Origin: Typhlomys cinereus
Taxonomy: Eukaryota; Chordata; Mammalia; Rodentia; Platacanthomyidae
Assembly (NCBI GenBank): GCA_023101885.1
Contig: JALPQD010000629.1
Span: 624,080 to 688,079, forward strand
Length of the DNA: 64,000 nucleotides
Reading direction: 5' to 3'
Below, in pieces: positions 12,140-22,917 of this stretch. A program made the position numbers and the translations under genes. Numbering within the stretch: the stretch's first letter is position 1; each line of letters starts with the position of its first letter. The notes under the pieces are model-generated. The model was not told the origin of the DNA. It worked only from the letters and a program-made list of their open reading frames with translations, and did no database searches.

Positions 12140-12425
12140 TCAGGCTCAAACAACTTGAGGGGAGAAAGGGAGATGTATTTGGCTTATGGTTCCAGAGGGG
12201 AGGTACATCCATTATGATAACGGCCTGGCTGGCCGGCAGAAGCTGGAGGCTCAGGCCGCTGCAGATATCATGGAGACCAGACAGCAAACTGCAAACCTCA
12301 AGAGCGGGCTAACTGCTGAAGCAGGGAGGGACTAACCTACCTCCAGGCCCGTCCCCTATGATGTCCAGGCCCCACCCCCCAAAGATGCCATGACCCTCCC
12401 AAACATCAATTAAGGATTCAGACAC
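12140..12425 (-). mobile_element. MaLR/LTR-type relic (class uncertain), antisense
   Basis: 'gagatgtatttggcttatgg' with 'ttccagaggggaggtacatc' near one end, and 'gccatgaccctcccaaacat' near the other, are the reverse order of the same LTR-like family. It lies close to the sense copy at 11730, which leaves two relics in inverted orientation. Confidence 0.5.
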
Positions 12426-12429
12426 TGAA

Positions 12430-12765
12430 GGCTGTAGAGGACAACTTAGATTCAAACCATCTCACTGGACTTGCAAACGTGAAGACCCAAGTTCAATCCC
12501 CAGAATCCCTGGGGGCCAACCTGGGCGTGCTAGTATGTGCTTGTGATCTCAGCACTGAGCGGGTGGAGGTAGCTCATTGGTCAGCCAGTGTAGCCTAATC
12601 AGGGAGCCTCAGACCAGTGAGAGGTTTTTGTCTTAAGGAGCAAACTGGACAGTCCCCGAGGCATACACTTGAAGCTGCCCTCTGACTTCCACATGTATGC
12701 GCGTGCATACACACATGTTCACGCATGTGTACACGCACACGCACATGCATGCAAGCACGTAGAAA
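12430..12765 (+). mobile_element. B3-type SINE
   Basis: 'ctcactggacttgcaaacgt' then 'cccaagttcaatccccag' (B box) are followed by the B1-like middle 'gtgcttgtgatctcagcac', 'ggtcagccagtgtagcctaa' and 'ctctgacttccacatgtatg', ending in a CA tail. This is the composite order of B3. Confidence 0.75.
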
Positions 12766-14312
12766 ATTAAAGCATTTCCCAAGCGCCCTCTGCCCAATGC
12801 CTCACTCATGCCCACTGTGGCTAACCCTCACTGGTCACACTCATCATCCCCACTACCAGAGGGCATCTCTGTGTCCACCTCCACTGTGGACAAGGTCCGG
12901 GCAGGACTTCACATACTGCTGCGTGGGTCCACCACTGACCGCAGGCAGGGATCTGAGCGTGGGATGGAGATGACGTGGTCCGTCATACTAGGGTCAGGCC
13001 GGGCTTGTGGACAGTAGCTTTCTACCCCCCCCCCCATGAAGACCCCAGATTCCTTCATGTCAGGTCTGGCAGAGATTTCAAAAGGTAAAGAATCCCTTCT
13101 CCACCTCCAGAGGATGGGAATGTGTGGGATGCAGCGTCCCCATGGGAATTTCCTGCCCTGGGTGGGAGTGGCTAATACTCCCAGGGCTGGAGAAGCCCCA
13201 CTCCCATCCCCCTGGCCTTCCTGCTACCCTCCCTCCCTGGGCCCCACCATTCCTTCTCCACAAATGGCGAACTCAGAAGCCAGGCAACCCCAGGGCCCCA
13301 AAGCTAGCGGTGTCTTTCCATGAAAGCAAGAAGAAAATCGGCCTCCTCGTGGCAGCCTTGAAAACATCATGTAATCTGATCCCAGGTGACACTCAACACG
13401 GAAAGCCCCCTCCGCCCGCTCGCCTTCCTTTTTCCTCAACACAGCAAATGTTGCCCGCCTCAGGACCTTTGCAAGGGCTCTGACGGCTTTATGGTGTAAA
13501 GCATTATTTTTGTTCATTCCTTCTCCGGCTCTCTTTCCACTAAGGTTTCAGTAAAAGTCCCTCTTCTAACAGCATAAACTCCAGACTGCTGCCCAGTTCC
13601 TTGGGCCTGGCTCTTGGGCCAGGGTCAGAAGTGATTGTTTCTTGGCAAGGACCCTAGTAGTTTTCCTCTTTTGTTTTCTGAAAGACGTCTGCTCTCGTAT
13701 CACCAGCCCCCCGAGGGCAGGACTCATGCAGAGCTGCGACCACTGACTACGTCGCCCACTCGTCCTTGCCTTGCCCTGGGAAGGAGGCTGCAGTACCCCA
13801 CTTTACAGAAGGGAAACTGGAGATGCCCCCCATGTAGATAACAGATCAACCTCTCTTGGTAGGTCTGTCCACCTGAATCTGGACCCGAGGCAGAGTGACC
13901 CCGAGTCTGGATTCCTTGCTTTTCCTTCCTCTCCAGCATTCTGCCCGCGAGGCCCTTGCTCTTGAGGAAACAGCAAAACAAAACACAGTCATGTCCGTAA
14001 TGAAAAGCAAATGGAAATCTTTTTTGGTCTTGTTGTAATAATACCAAGCGTTCGTTCAAAGTCAGGTAAAGATTTTTTTTTTAATATACTGGGCAATCTT
14101 TATTGGACAATCTCCTTGTAATAGGAACCCGGGCCAGACTCATCAGTTTTCTCTCCTCCAGAGTGGAGAACCGGTACCATGCTGAGCAGAGGGACAACAC
14201 TCAGGTAGACATATCCCTGGGGACCCGAGACAAGCGCCGCTGTGACTGTAGGACACGTGTCACCCTCTGGGCTCTGGTAGTCAGACCTAGTCTACTCCTG
14301 GCTGTGTGCCTG
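12766..14312. other. Intronic sequence with weak L2/MIR traces
   Basis: A C-run lies at 13026-13034. 'gcctcaggacctttgcaagg' near 13459 is L2-like, and 'ccactttacagaagggaaac' near 13798 is MIR-like. An AT-rich block at 13965-14110 (AAATGGAAATCTTTTTTGG) may be conserved, but I see no firm feature. Confidence 0.45.

Positions 14313-14349
<37 letters not shown>
14313..14349. repeat. (GT)n microsatellite
   Basis: About 16 GT dinucleotides. Confidence 0.9.
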
Positions 14350-14350
<1 letters not shown>

Positions 14351-14478
14351 GGCATGTGGGGGGCTGACATGGGCGTGGCCTGGGAGTTTGAGGCTCCGTC
14401 GCTAGTGTGTCTAGGGACAGCTTATTCGTTCTCCCTGGTAACGATCCATCAGATCCACCTTGAAGCTGATTCAGTGCA

Positions 14479-14798
14479 GGTTGGAGAGATGGTTCAGTTG
14501 GTGAAGTGTGAGGATCTGAGTTCAGATCTGCAGACGCTGGAGGAAAGGCCATGTGTGTGACAGTGTGCGCCTGTAATCCCAATACTGACGAGATCGGAGG
14601 CGGAGACACATGGATGCACAGAGCCAGCTAGTCTAGCCTCCTTGAAAAAGTCCAAGGCCGGTGGGAGACCCTGTTTCAAACAAAGGTGGGTGGACAGAGT
14701 GCGAGGAAGAGCACCTGAGGTTTCCTCTGGCTTCTACGTGCACGCACACACGTATTACTATGCACAAATGCGCATTCGACACACACACACACAGACAT
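14479..14798 (+). mobile_element. B3-type SINE
   Basis: 'gttggagagatggttcagtt' head, 'ctgagttcagatctgcag' B-box region, 'gcctgtaatcccaatactga' B1-like middle, 'ctctggcttctacgtgcacg' 3' region and an ACACAC tail. Confidence 0.8.
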
Positions 14799-15209
14799 GA
14801 TTGGGGGCTCCAATGACCCACCTTACAGAGACAAGCGGTAAGTGAGTGCAGGGGTATCGATTCCTCATTATGCAGTGAGGCCCGAGGATTCACACAGTTA
14901 CACAAGCCATCCGAGTCTTGCCGTCCACATCTTTAGCCCGGTGCTGCCAAGTCGTCCCTGCAGAGCTCCGTGAAGGCTGCGGCCACGCCTTCCCATTCAC
15001 CTTAACAGCCCTGCTCTGGCAGGAAGCTGCCTTTGGCTCCGCCTCCATGAATCCACATGGTGGGGAGGGGAGGTTGTGGTACTCTGCCTTTTGGGTTTCA
15101 GGAAAGGCTTTGGGCAGAATCACAGACTGAACCAGAAGCCTCTAGACAAGAAGAGGAGGCACTTGGCCCTTAGACTAGGATCTGCCCTCTATACCTGGCC
15201 CCCACATCA
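14799..15209. other. Intronic sequence, nothing recognised
   Basis: Unique sequence. A weak MIR-like 'gcagtgaggcccgaggattc' lies near 14874. Confidence 0.4.
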
Positions 15210-15300
15210 GATTGTGCAAATGAAGTTTTACTAGGACACAGCCATGCTCTGTGGCGTGTGCGTGGCTGTGGCTGTCTTTAAGAGGGCGCTGCCCATGGAT
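15210..15300 (-). mobile_element. MER5A-type hAT-Charlie DNA transposon relic
   Basis: 'tgaagttttactaggacaca' then 'gccatgctc' and 'gtgtgcgtggctgtggctgt' match the known MER5A segment (reverse orientation) that reads AAAGTTTTATTGGAACACAG. Confidence 0.6.
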
Positions 15301-16094
15301 TCCTTGTGACAGGGGATGTACAGTGCTCAGATCCCCCGGTTGTCACTTCCAGAAAGTGCACTGACCCTTGATGCAAAGGAACTGGGTCCGAGAAAACCTG
15401 CAGCCTCATCCTTCCCTGCCTGGAGCTAGATCGAGCTCCCTGATTTACATGGCCCGAGGTAATATACCGATCAAAAGCACCTTCTAACCCCGGGACATTT
15501 GTCCAGTGGGGCTTCCTATAAGGGCAGCCTCCCAGGTGATGTCAGAGCTGCTTTCCTCATCGCCCCTGAAGAATCTGTGCTAGGCCAGAGGTCTGAGGAG
15601 GGAGGCAGACCTCACGGGTCTGGGGTCAGTCATCTCCCTACCGTACCTCCCTAGCTGTGATGTCACAAGGCTGTCTGTCCTCCAAACTACCAGGGGCACA
15701 AAGCTACTGCCCACACCCCCAAAGGATCTCAGAGGACCTCAACCAGCTGCCCCATCTCTTTTCTTGGGCTCAGGTGGGCACCTCAGACCCCCTTTCCAGA
15801 CATCTGCCCCACTGCGTTCCCCCATCCATTTCTCCATCAAGTTGAGGACCCCGTCCCCCTTCTCTTTTTAAATTTATCATCTGTCTCTTCCCACTGGAAC
15901 ATGGGAGTTCCTCTAGGAGAAGAGGAACCCCACTCTACAACATGTCTGGCATGGATGGACACCCCATACATCTCTACCAAAGAAAACAAGTTAAGTGAAC
16001 CCGCGCACCCTGGGGTGATCTCTAATTGAGAATTCTGACACCTGGGTCTGACCCAAACCTGACCCACGGCAGGCAGAGGGAGAACCCAGATCAG
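15301..16094. other. Intronic sequence, mostly unique
   Basis: A stretch at 15400-15540 with AGGTAATATACCGATCAAAA looks non-repetitive and AT-richer. No exon recognised. Confidence 0.4.
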
Positions 16095-16225
16095 CTGTCT
16101 TTGTTCTGTTGGATACATGGGGAAACTGAGTCCTGGAGACAAAAAAAAAAAAAAAAAAAAAAAAACAATTTCCCAATATACCTTGCCAGTTGGTGGTTGA
16201 GCAGAGATAGGACCCGGGTCCTCAG
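16095..16225 (+). mobile_element. MIR relic split by a poly(A) run
   Basis: 'tggggaaactgagtcctgga' and, after the A run, 'ggttgagcagagataggacc' are two consecutive MIR core segments. Between them lies a 25-A homopolymer at 16141-16165 in place of part of the MIR centre. Confidence 0.55.
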
Positions 16226-16833
16226 ATCCTGGTTCAAGATTCCCCTGCCTCAGCAGACTGCCCGAGTTCACAGTAAAGACCCCAGAAAGCTAGCAAATGG
16301 GCAAGGAACAAGGGCTCCGCTCAGCCACATTGCCCCCAGGCCTTGGTAATTACACAGTGCAGAAGACGCCAGCTAACAGTGTGTGCGGTGTGGCCACCCT
16401 GTTACAGCAGGTGACCAGGCTGGCTCGGGCCGGTGCTAACTGGACTGAGAAGCTGCTCGCTGGCAGCCAGACTGCTGACGTAGCCCAATGGCTCGCGGCA
16501 CCTGCGGAGCGTGGGAAGCTGGGCAGATTGGCACAGCAGGGTCCTCCCTGGGGACTTGCAGCCTATCCTGATAGAACCGGTCAGCCAGACCGGCTCAGGC
16601 CAGGCAGCTGTCCCAAGATGGGTGATGGGAACTGTCCACACAGGTGTTTGGTCACACAGGGTGGCCCAGGAACCGGCGTGCTGAGCGTTGGGACTCTGTG
16701 GGGAGTGTCATAGGAGGGGTGGGAGAGTCAGGCATGGAGGCGAGAGTCGCTGTCCTGGTCTCTCATCATGGCTTGGTCTACACCAACAGAAAGCCATTTT
16801 TATTTCGCACGCTTGCGGCTGTGTACCTTTTTA
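16226..16833. other. Intronic sequence, nothing recognised
   Basis: Unique GC-rich sequence with a 'ccagactg' rich stretch near 16425-16600. Confidence 0.4.
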
Positions 16834-17096
16834 CCTGTGTGTGTGTGTGTTTATACCAGAGAGCGTTTGAGTGTGTGTATCCCTGTGGAGGCCCAAGGAT
16901 GACATCAGGAATCATCCTGGATTGCTCTACCTCCTTATTGCTTTGTTCTGGCATTTCCCAGACTCCACTTCTAGAGCTGAAATTACAAGCAGCCGCCCCT
17001 GCCCTCCCGGTGTTTTTACCTGGGATCTGGAGTCCAAACTCATGTCCTTTTGCTTACAAGGCAAAGGTTTGAAAACCCACGTCATCTGCCCAATCC
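16834..17096 (-). mobile_element. B2-like SINE, older subfamily, antisense
   Basis: It runs from a GT tail through 'gagcgtttgagtgtgtgtat', 'gatgacatcaggaatcatcc', 'tggattgctctacctcctta', 'atttcccagactccacttct' and 'actcatgtccttttgcttac'. The same ordered blocks recur at 33664, 45558, 53381 and 63405, defining one subfamily. Confidence 0.8.
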
Positions 17097-17928
17097 TGGG
17101 GCACAATTGCTACCTGTACCCCATCACTCTTCCTGTGATGCTTCTACTGTCTCCCCTCTTCCCTCACTGGACATCTGCCAGGCCGAGTGTTCCAAGCTTC
17201 AGTGTGGCTGCAATTGCAGGGCCAGATGCCTGGCACTGCCCTGAACACAGACCCACCCAGCGCATCCTCCAGCCCCGGCAGGGTGGGCTCCTCCTAGCCC
17301 CGCCCTACCAGTGAGGAAACTGAGGTGGGGAGACGTAAGATCTAGAAGTGCACTGGCACCCCTGAAGACTCACACTGCCCCCCCCCCGACTCTGCGGGGT
17401 GAAGCACAGCTGCCGCTGGGGCTCTCTCACGTCTAAGAACTGTCCTGCGTCTAGCTGACTCCGTGAGGCTTGGAGCAAACGAATTGTCCATCCAGCCCTG
17501 GCTGAGCTTGACTCTGAGTGTATCGAGGGGAATCGACATCTCATGCCACGTTCCCATGTGGCTCTGGAGTGACGTGCCAGGCGTGACTTGCCGCATCCTT
17601 CCCGTCTCCTGCTTCCTGCCTCCTGCTCTCCTGCAGTGGGCAGGGCGATGCCCAGGGGACGGTGAGGAGGCCCGAGAACACCCCATGTGTCTAGTAGATT
17701 TTGAGGGTTCTGGTGGTGTAGTCGTGAACTTCTGACCTTGGCATTCAGAGCCCACTTGGGCGTGGAGATGAAGGGGCAGGTTGACCAGATGTTCTTCCTT
17801 CCTAGACGACACAAACTGGTGGCTGTCAGAAGTTCAGTACCCCACACCCTGCTCACCGCACAGAACGGGGAGGGGGGTAGCGACTGGGCTGGGGCACCAT
17901 GAACATAAACTCACCATGTCCCACAAGA
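17097..17928. other. Intronic sequence, weak MIR trace only
   Basis: 'gtgaggaaactgaggtgggg' at 17311-17330 is a short MIR-like piece. Otherwise unique. Confidence 0.45.
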
Positions 17929-18722
17929 GCATATACACACATCATATGCCATGCACACAAGCACAGGCATCTAGAGCTACACGCAAGCACACTCTCAAGC
18001 ACATGCATCCTCATGCATGTAGACACATATGTATACATATAACAAGCATCTAGAATTATGTGCAAATACACACATATATACATGCAGACACATGTACGCA
18101 CTTTCACATGCATCTTCATACATGTAGATATGTGTATACACATACACCATACACATCTAGACTACACATGAACATGCACACTCACATACATAGATGATGA
18201 CACGTGCATATACACAACCAGACATCTAGAATTATATGCAAACCTTCATACATACATGCATCTTCACACATGCATGAAGATACATATGTTCACTCTCACA
18301 TACATCCTCATCCATGCAGATACAGGTGTATATACATACACTCTTACACACATACATCCTCACACGTGCAGACACATGTACACACATTCATGCACAACAT
18401 ATGCAGGTGCACATGTACACACACATGCAGACACACATACACATGTTCACATGCATGCATCTTCACACACTTATGCAGACACTCATGTACACATTTTTGA
18501 CATACATCCTCACACACACAGATGAACGTGTACATATACGGTCACACACATGCATCCTCACGCACCCATAGATGCACATGCATACACTCTCACATACATA
18601 CATGCACTCTCACATACATCTTCACACATGCAGATGCACATGTACACACATGCGTGCAGACACACACATAGCCACTCAGCACGTACAACCTCACACACAT
18701 GCTCAGGCGCACACTATGGCTA
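17929..18722. repeat. Cryptically simple CA-rich tract with about 50-bp irregular units
   Basis: About 800 bp of ACACAT/GCATCC/TCACACATGCAGAC. Phrases such as 'catacatcctcacac' and 'acatgcatcttcacacatgc' recur every 40-60 bp, so it is a degenerate minisatellite built on a CA microsatellite. Confidence 0.8.
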
Positions 18723-20106
18723 TAGACGCACAGGCTTTCTCATCCACATGCATGCCCACCCGCAGAGCTGGCTCCTCCCACCCCTCCACCACTGGCAGAG
18801 CCCTCACACCTGTCGGCTTACTCGCTTACTCACCCCCCTCCCCCTGAGGCGCTCAGAGCCCACAGGAAGCCGGCAGCAGCTCTCGCCTGCCATCGTCACC
18901 CCTCCCCTGGCCCGGTCCCTGAGCGGCTGTCTGCCATCGCACAGTAACCAGATGAGACAAGGCAATTTATGACACCAGCTGTCTCTGTCAACACCGGATC
19001 TCCCACACATGCCGGGGATGCCAAACACCCCAGCCTGGCCCTGCCAGGAGCCCATGCTCACAGGGTGGCAGAGCAGGGGTAGCATTGGCACCAGGGAGGG
19101 GCGTCCCCTCCCTTCAGAATTGTCCCTCCTTCTCATTCAGGGTCTTGGCTCTTCTGTGCCTGTGACTGAAGCTCCTGGCAGGGAGGAAGAGCAGGTGGGC
19201 AGAGGTTTAGGAGAAGAGTGGTCCACGGTTGCCATGGAGATGAGAAAGCCAAGAACCCTGTGCCCTCCATTATCCATCCAGAACTCTAGTGCCCCCTGCT
19301 TCCTCTAGCCTTCGTGCTGTCCACCCACCTCCTGAGTATCCCTGCTCAAGTTCCCCCCACCCTGACCTTCCACCCTAGGCCCCCCGCAAGGATTTCAGAA
19401 TCAGACCCAGGGTCAAATTTCTGCTTTGTCTCTTGCCAGCTGGACGGCCTAGGTGGAGGGATGATCTGTCTTCTCCAGTTGTGGCTTTGCATCTATAAAA
19501 ACAGATGCTCATTACCCTAGGGACCACTGAGTGATGTTTGCCCCATACTGGACCTATGTGTGGACGGCAGGGTCACAGGGTGCTCCCAGCTCTCTGCTGC
19601 CGCCCTGCAGGAGGAATCAGGAAGCACATGTCCCAGAGTGCACAGGAGCCAGTTCCCTCCCTGTCCCCAGCTGCTTCGTCTGCATCTGCCTCTGCGCCAG
19701 CCCTGGGTCATAAGCGAGTCCTCTGAGGAAGCGCGATTGCCCGGATGCCATCTCAGGCCCCTGTCCCGCTTCCTGGGCATAACTGCGGGGTTATGTGGAG
19801 TGTGTGAGCTGAGGGCAGCACCGCAGCCTGTGAGCCCGTCCGTTCTTCCTGGAGCTGTGCGTGCACATCACAGATGTGTGTTGAAGACATGCCACGTGCT
19901 CGTCCTTATGCCAGACTGGCAGAGGCTGAACGGCATGGGGAAGGACCACTGGGCGGCGGTTGCATGGCAGAAGTTTCTAGAGGAAGCAGGGGGCACTAGA
20001 ATTCTGGATGGATAATGGAGGGCACAGAAACTTCTCATCACTTTCCATAGTAGGGTCAGAACTGTCAATGCAGGTTGATAAGAATCCACCTCCCTTGCAA
20101 GACCCC
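18723..20106. other. Intronic sequence, mostly unique
   Basis: No SINE or exon recognised. 'gcccagaactctagtgcccc' type sequence near 19275-19310 and its near-inverse at 19988-20020 (GCACTAGAATTCTGGATGGATAATGGAGGGCACAG) form a widely spaced inverted repeat; see findings. Confidence 0.45.
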
Positions 20107-20300
20107 CCCCATTTCTGTTTTTTGTAGCCTTCCTTCCTTTCTCCTCTCTTTTTCTTTCTTCCTCTTCCTCCTCTTCTTTTCCTCCTCTTCCTTTCCCCCT
20201 TCTTCATCTTCTTCTCTTCTTTCTCCCCCTTCTTCTTTTTCTTCCTCCTCCTTCAATCCTCTTCTTCATCTCTTTATCCTTCTTTGCTCTTCCTTCTTTT
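20107..20300. repeat. Polypyrimidine (C/T) tract
   Basis: About 190 bases are almost wholly C and T (TTCCTCTTCCTCCTCTTCTT type). It is H-DNA-capable and lies directly before a B1 that hosts a minisatellite. Confidence 0.85.
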
Positions 20301-20790
20301 TTAAACAAGGTCTCTTGTAGCCCAGGCTGACCTCCCTGTGTAGCCCAGGCTGACCTCCCTGTGTAGCCCAGACTGACCTCCCCATAGCCCAGGCTGACCT
20401 CCCTGTGTAGCCCAGGCTGACCTCCCTATATAGCCCAGGCTTACCTCCCTATGTAGCCCAGGCTGACCTCCCTATGTAGCCCAGGCTGACCTCCCTATGT
20501 AGCCCAGGCTGACCTCCCTATATAGCCCAGGCTGACCTCCTTATATAGCCCAGGCTGACCTCCCTATATAGCCCAGGCTGACCTCCCTGTGTAGCCCAGG
20601 CTGACCTCCCTGTGTAGCCCAGGCTGACCTCCCTGTGTAGCCCAGGCTGACCTCCCTATGTAGCCCAGGCTGACCTCCCTATGTAGCCCAGGCTGACCTC
20701 CCTATATAGCCCAGGCTGACCTTCAACTTCTAGTCCTCCCACCTCTACCTCCTGAGTGCTGGAATCACGCTTGGTTTATGTGCTGGTCCT
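20301..20790 (-). mobile_element. B1-type SINE, antisense, expanded internally
   Basis: The left end 'aacaaggtctcttgtagccc' and right end 'cttcaacttctagtcctccc' with 'acctcctgagtgctggaatc' are the two halves of a reversed B1. Its internal 'tagcccaggctgacct' segment is expanded into the tandem array listed next. The element would be about 120 bp without the array. Confidence 0.75.
20318..20720. repeat. 23-bp minisatellite, about 17 copies, inside a B1
   Basis: The unit is TAGCCCAGGCTGACCTCC followed by CTGTG, CTATG or CTATA, 23 bp in all. Variants are clustered: CTGTG units lie at both the start and the middle, CTATA and CTATG elsewhere. One copy is shortened to CCCA near 20380. Confidence 0.95.
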
Positions 20791-21119
20791 CGTGCCTGCT
20801 TGGCCAGCACTCCCCACCCTCTGAGCCACAGTTTTAGCCTCCTCACAGTATCTCTAACAACCCCCAAGCAGCCCCTGTCATTCATCCCATGCCTGGGGAA
20901 ACTGAGAGCTTGCAGCCAAGGACATCCTGGTCTGGCTGTAGGTTCAGATGTCAGCGGCCACTTGTGCAATCATATGGATGCTTTTCCCCCCAACAGAATC
21001 AGGATCAAAGCCTCACATACTCCTATTCACTGCTGGGGAGTAGAGAGCGTAAGTGGTCTTGCCAGGGCTTGAACCTGCAATACTACGAGGGGCAGATGGA
21101 AGTTCTCAGGGGCCGCCCA
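20791..21119. other. Intronic sequence with a MIR-like piece
   Basis: 'catgcctggggaaactgaga' near 20889 is MIR-like. Confidence 0.4.
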
Positions 21120-21400
21120 CTCCTGTGTCTCTAATCAGTTCATTAAAACCTGCCTTGCAAACACTCCCTGGCGCCGCCCAGGACGCAGAGACCTCAGCTG
21201 CTCCATTTTCAGGAGAGCGAATTCCTTCCCGGCTGGAGAGGCGCGGTGTAATGTAGGCAGACAATTTAACCAGCTCCGGCAAAACCCGTAGTTTCCACTC
21301 TGCGCCACTATTACACTTCCCGGCCGCAGCGGGATTGGCCCATAAGTGGGATATCAAGTTTATTACAGCTATTTCCAACCTGTAATTGGTTTTGTGGAAC
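21120..21400. promoter_or_regulatory. Candidate conserved non-coding element
   Basis: A repeat-free block with TCTAATCAGTTCATTAAAAC, AGACAATTTAACCAGCTCCG, TATCAAGTTTATTACAGC and CTGTAATTGGTTTTGTGG. It mixes AT-rich homeobox/CCAAT-like cores with CpG-containing GC-rich stretches, and no SINE intrudes. Confidence 0.4.
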
Positions 21401-21764
21401 ACAAAGAGGAGGCGGCTGGGGGTGGAGGGAGAGTGACTCCCCCCCCACTTTTTTTCCTCCTTTTTCTTTTTTCCTTTTACTGATGGCAGCACCTAGGGAC
21501 GTTGGTAAGGCGGCTGAAGTTGGAAGTGTATTTGTTTTTCAAATTAAAACGCTGCTGGCTAGCCAGAGGGCTTCCTGGTGCCGGCTGGCTGGACTGTGTC
21601 CTTGGGCCACACTTCTGCAGGTCCATTTGAAAAATCTACCGTCTGGGTTGCTGGGGGAGGAGGGGCTATGGCGACAAGCTGCGATTAACTGGGGCTAGCC
21701 CAGGGCCACACCTCTGGGAACATAGAGGGAGACGGTGCTCAGAGGTCACCAGTTTCCTCTGGGA
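21401..21764. other. Intronic sequence, nothing recognised
   Basis: A C-run and a T-rich stretch lie at 21438-21480. Possibly the edge of the preceding conserved-looking block. Confidence 0.4.
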
Positions 21765-22015
21765 CCATGTAGGGAAACTGAGGCTTAGATTGGCACAGTG
21801 CAGAGATCATCCATAGCTGGTCACTTGGAAATCTCGTGACGGGGCAGGCGGATGACAAGGAATCACCCTTTCTTAAGCACCTACTAAGTGCTGGCTGCCC
21901 ACCTTGGCCACACCCTACTGAACAGAATTGTGAATGTGCCCCGACCGCCTTCTCCCACCGTTTGCAAGTGATGCCTGGCACAGAGCAAGCACTCGATGAA
22001 TGCTGGCCACAGCCC
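21765..22015 (+). mobile_element. MIR/L2-type relics
   Basis: 'tagggaaactgaggcttaga' and 'cttaagcacctactaagtgc' with 'gcctggcacagagcaagcac' are MIR/L2-like fragments, probably from two old insertions. Confidence 0.5.
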
Positions 22016-22529
22016 CATCCCCGTCCAGGACTTCACTTCTACAGTTTCGTTCACCTACACTGAACTGTATAGCCTGAAAACATTCAATGGAAGCATCTAG
22101 ACACTGGCCATTTGGGTTCGAAATGGGCTTTCTGAGTAGTGAGATACAGACGCCCCCGCCAGCACCTCTCTGTCCTGCGAGTAATCGGAGCCGTCCCGCC
22201 GCCCAGCGTATCCACACAGCAGTCATCTTCCTGTCCGAGTCTCTCAACAGCGGATTTCATTCTCGGGTTAGTGCTGGAGTGTTTCATGTGAGCACAGAGA
22301 AAGAGGGGGGAGGGGGAGCATCCACATGACGTCACTATCATTTTCCAAACGTTCTATTCTCTTACTAGCTATTGTTTATCTCTCAGCATCCTGATGACTA
22401 AATCTAGCTCCTTCCTCTCTCCCCAAGTGTGTTTCAGGGCCAAATCTTTCCCAGGGTCTTGGAATACATCTTGTGGAACAGGAGTGGTCATTACAGGTAT
22501 CCTGTCGCACTAGGCTCTGTATGTGAGTT
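22016..22529. other. Intronic sequence, nothing recognised
   Basis: Unique sequence, moderately AT-rich near 22340-22400. Confidence 0.4.
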
Positions 22530-22622
22530 TTTGTACACTAAGCTCTCACACAAGTGTCTTGCAAGTGATTTCCATTTTGCAGATGAGGAAACTGAGGATA
22601 TAGAGCCCTCTAAGGTCACATG
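22530..22622 (+). mobile_element. MIR relic
   Basis: 'cattttgcagatgaggaaac' then 'tgaggatatagagccctcta' and 'aggtcacatgata' are the typical MIR core order. Confidence 0.65.
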
Positions 22623-22639
22623 ATAAGTGTTACAGTTTG

Positions 22640-22880
22640 CCTGCATTCTCGCTGATAAGATCACCATCAAGGGGCTGGAGAGGTGGCTCAGGGGTTAAGC
22701 CTCTGCCTTGCAGGCAGAAGGTCCTGAGTTCGGATCCTAGACCCCACGTATAGACACCGGGCAGAAGTGGGAGCGGCCTGCATTTCTGGTCCTGGTAGGG
22801 CGGAGCCTGTGAATTCCGGGGCAGAATAAACAAGGAGGAGGTGGAGGCGTCCATGGTGGTTCCTGAATTCGTCCGTGGTT

Positions 22881-22917
<37 letters not shown>

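Noticed and set aside
20318..20720. Regular repeats that might suggest a CRISPR array
   Set aside because: The units are directly tandem with no unique spacers, and they sit inside a B1 SINE in a mammalian intron.
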